In this document: positions 14,763 to 15,924 of the stretch, piece after piece | How the letters are laid out: every line of letters starts with the position of its first letter | Position numbering within the stretch: the first letter of the stretch is position 1 | Source: Puniceicoccales bacterium | GTDB lineage: Bacteria; Verrucomicrobiota; Verrucomicrobiia; Opitutales; LL51 | Assembly (NCBI GenBank): GCA_031268545.1 | Contig: JAIRXD010000015.1 | Span: 1 to 15,924, forward strand | Direction of reading: 5' to 3' | DNA: 15,924 nucleotides | Program-made: the position numbers and the translations under genes | Notes under the pieces: generated by a model | Database searches by the model: none | Told to the model about the DNA's origin: nothing | Seen by the model: the letters and a program-made list of their open reading frames with translations, nothing else

Positions 14763-15904
14763 TGTTATATTGTATTGTTAGATATGTATTGGCTTGTATA
14801 GTAGTTTTCTCATCCAGTGGCTATGCATTTACACTCGAGGTAAATGATATAGATTACTTGGGTGATAAATTGCAGGAACTTATTGATAATTATGGCATAA
14901 ATCTCGAAAGAGATATTATGTTCGTCGATATAGACGATACTATTATACATAATGGTAGCGATTATGCTAAAAATCCAACTGCGGTTAGTGATAATTTTAT
15001 ATCATGGTTGAATCTGAATGCCCGTCACGATTGTCATATACTTGGATTAACCTCCGCTACAACCTACTCTATACAGCTAGTAAAGAATAGTGATCCCTGT
15101 GGCACTCCTAACGTTGGCATTCACAGAAGTGAGTATGCCGACATTAGAAGTACAGCTATGAAAAGGTTCGGAATAGAATTTTGGAATCCATTCAACACCT
15201 CGGAAATTCGTTTGCCCTTTATTGGTGATGTTACTAGAATAGATCCTAAGCAATTTAAGGAAGAATTTTCTAGCCATTTACTGGATAGTCCTTCGGCAAG
15301 TCCACTGGCAGATAATTCGATGCTATATATTAGTCGCACCCTAAAAGGCATAGGTAGACAAAACTTGCTTATTGAAAAAACCATAAACGGTCACTTCATT
15401 GAAATTTATGGATATCCTGTATTTCTTGACGGTATAATTTTTGCAAATTTTATGCACGTGAATTCCATTAGCTCAATAAGCCAAATAAATGCCTATAACG
15501 GCGAAAGAAAAGGTGATGTAATAATTTCATTTTTAAAAGAGCTGGATAAACAGAAAATTCTAAATGTTAATTACAGTGACATGTATATCATCGTCGTTGA
15601 TGACAACCCACATATGTTGAAACATATCGAACTCACCATGGCTCAATATAAAATTAAAGTTTTGACAGTATATTTTCATTGGAAACACGATCCAATTTAC
15701 GCCTGTAGCATCAAACCAATGAAAAAATGTTCTTTAAATGGTGACAAACAAGAAATGAAATCGATGGATTCAAGTGAACCTAAAGATTTTGATATTGTGA
15801 ATTTGACGAATCTCTCATGCTCAAGAAATGCTCCAAGGAACATAGAAATATTTATAGACAGGTACCAAATGCCAAAAGAAAAAAGCCTAATTCTTTCTAT
15901 ATGA
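14762..15904 (+). CDS. Exported DUF2608-like HAD-fold protein
   Basis: The protein has 380 residues with a Sec-type signal peptide (hydrophobic 3-17, likely cleavage near SGYA-F at 22). HAD-superfamily phosphatase motifs are present in order: motif I VDIDDTI with Asp56, Asp58 and Thr60; motif II Thr97 in LGLTSAT; a Lys-Gly at 250-251 as the likely motif III lysine; motif IV VVDDNPHML with Asp280-Asp281. The catalytic set is therefore intact. The layout resembles DUF2608 proteins, which are known mainly from intracellular bacteria such as Legionella and chlamydia relatives and have no settled function. Four Cys in the last 70 residues would fit a periplasmic or extracellular protein with disulfides. 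A role in host interaction is inference. Confidence 0.75.
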   Translation: MLYCIVRYVLACIVVFSSSGYAFTLEVNDIDYLGDKLQELIDNYGINLERDIMFVDIDDTIIHNGSDYAKNPTAVSDNFISWLNLNARHDCHILGLTSATTYSIQLVKNSDPCGTPNVGIHRSEYADIRSTAMKRFGIEFWNPFNTSEIRLPFIGDVTRIDPKQFKEEFSSHLLDSPSASPLADNSMLYISRTLKGIGRQNLLIEKTINGHFIEIYGYPVFLDGIIFANFMHVNSISSISQINAYNGERKGDVIISFLKELDKQKILNVNYSDMYIIVVDDNPHMLKHIELTMAQYKIKVLTVYFHWKHDPIYACSIKPMKKCSLNGDKQEMKSMDSSEPKDFDIVNLTNLSCSRNAPRNIEIFIDRYQMPKEKSLILSI

Positions 15905-15924
15905 AACTGTTTTCCTGTCCATAA

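Overview
The window is about 15.9 kb of AT-rich bacterial chromosome with tightly packed genes. The gene content points to a host-associated bacterium, most likely of the PVC group and possibly Verrucomicrobiota/Opitutae. This placement is inference from gene content and general protein style (MraZ with an N-terminal extension, recognisable Shine-Dalgarno sites scarce, a DUF2608-like protein, proteins resembling type III secretion parts). No rRNA or other phylogenetic marker settles it.

Left end, minus strand (1-2422): three genes that look like a secreted-protein cassette. The first transcribed is a 470-residue protein with a disordered N-terminus and a class-3-lipase-like alpha/beta-hydrolase domain. 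Next is a small acidic protein resembling a class I (CesT-type) type III secretion chaperone. Last is a Gly/Ala- and His-repeat protein that runs off the left edge. The lipase-like and repeat proteins share an N-terminal signature, MSG(G)IGG. The lipase-like gene and the chaperone-like gene share a 13-base promoter core with the same -10 hexamer at the same spacing. I read this as effectors plus chaperone; no secretion apparatus genes are in the window.

Centre, plus strand (2519-9719): a compact run holding an ABC-transporter ATPase and a periplasmic solute-binding protein (no permease here), gatB (tRNA amidotransferase subunit B), a TatD-family hydrolase, uppP (undecaprenyl-diphosphate phosphatase) and a SufS-type cysteine desulfurase with unusual active-site substitutions. 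Several of these genes abut or overlap, so at least gatB-tatD-uppP is probably co-transcribed. A 197-base gap with nested inverted repeats follows.

The start of a division/cell-wall cluster comes next: mraZ, rsmH and an ftsL-like gene, all overlapping. It does not continue into ftsI/murE. Instead there is a TPR protein with some resemblance to SycD/LcrH-type translocator chaperones, convergent with the heat-shock pair grpE-dnaJ on the minus strand.

Right end, plus strand: an HU/IHF-family DNA-binding protein with a clear sigma70-type promoter, then an exported DUF2608-like, HAD-fold protein. Proteins of that kind are best known from intracellular bacteria. I found no tRNA, rRNA, insertion sequence or CRISPR array.
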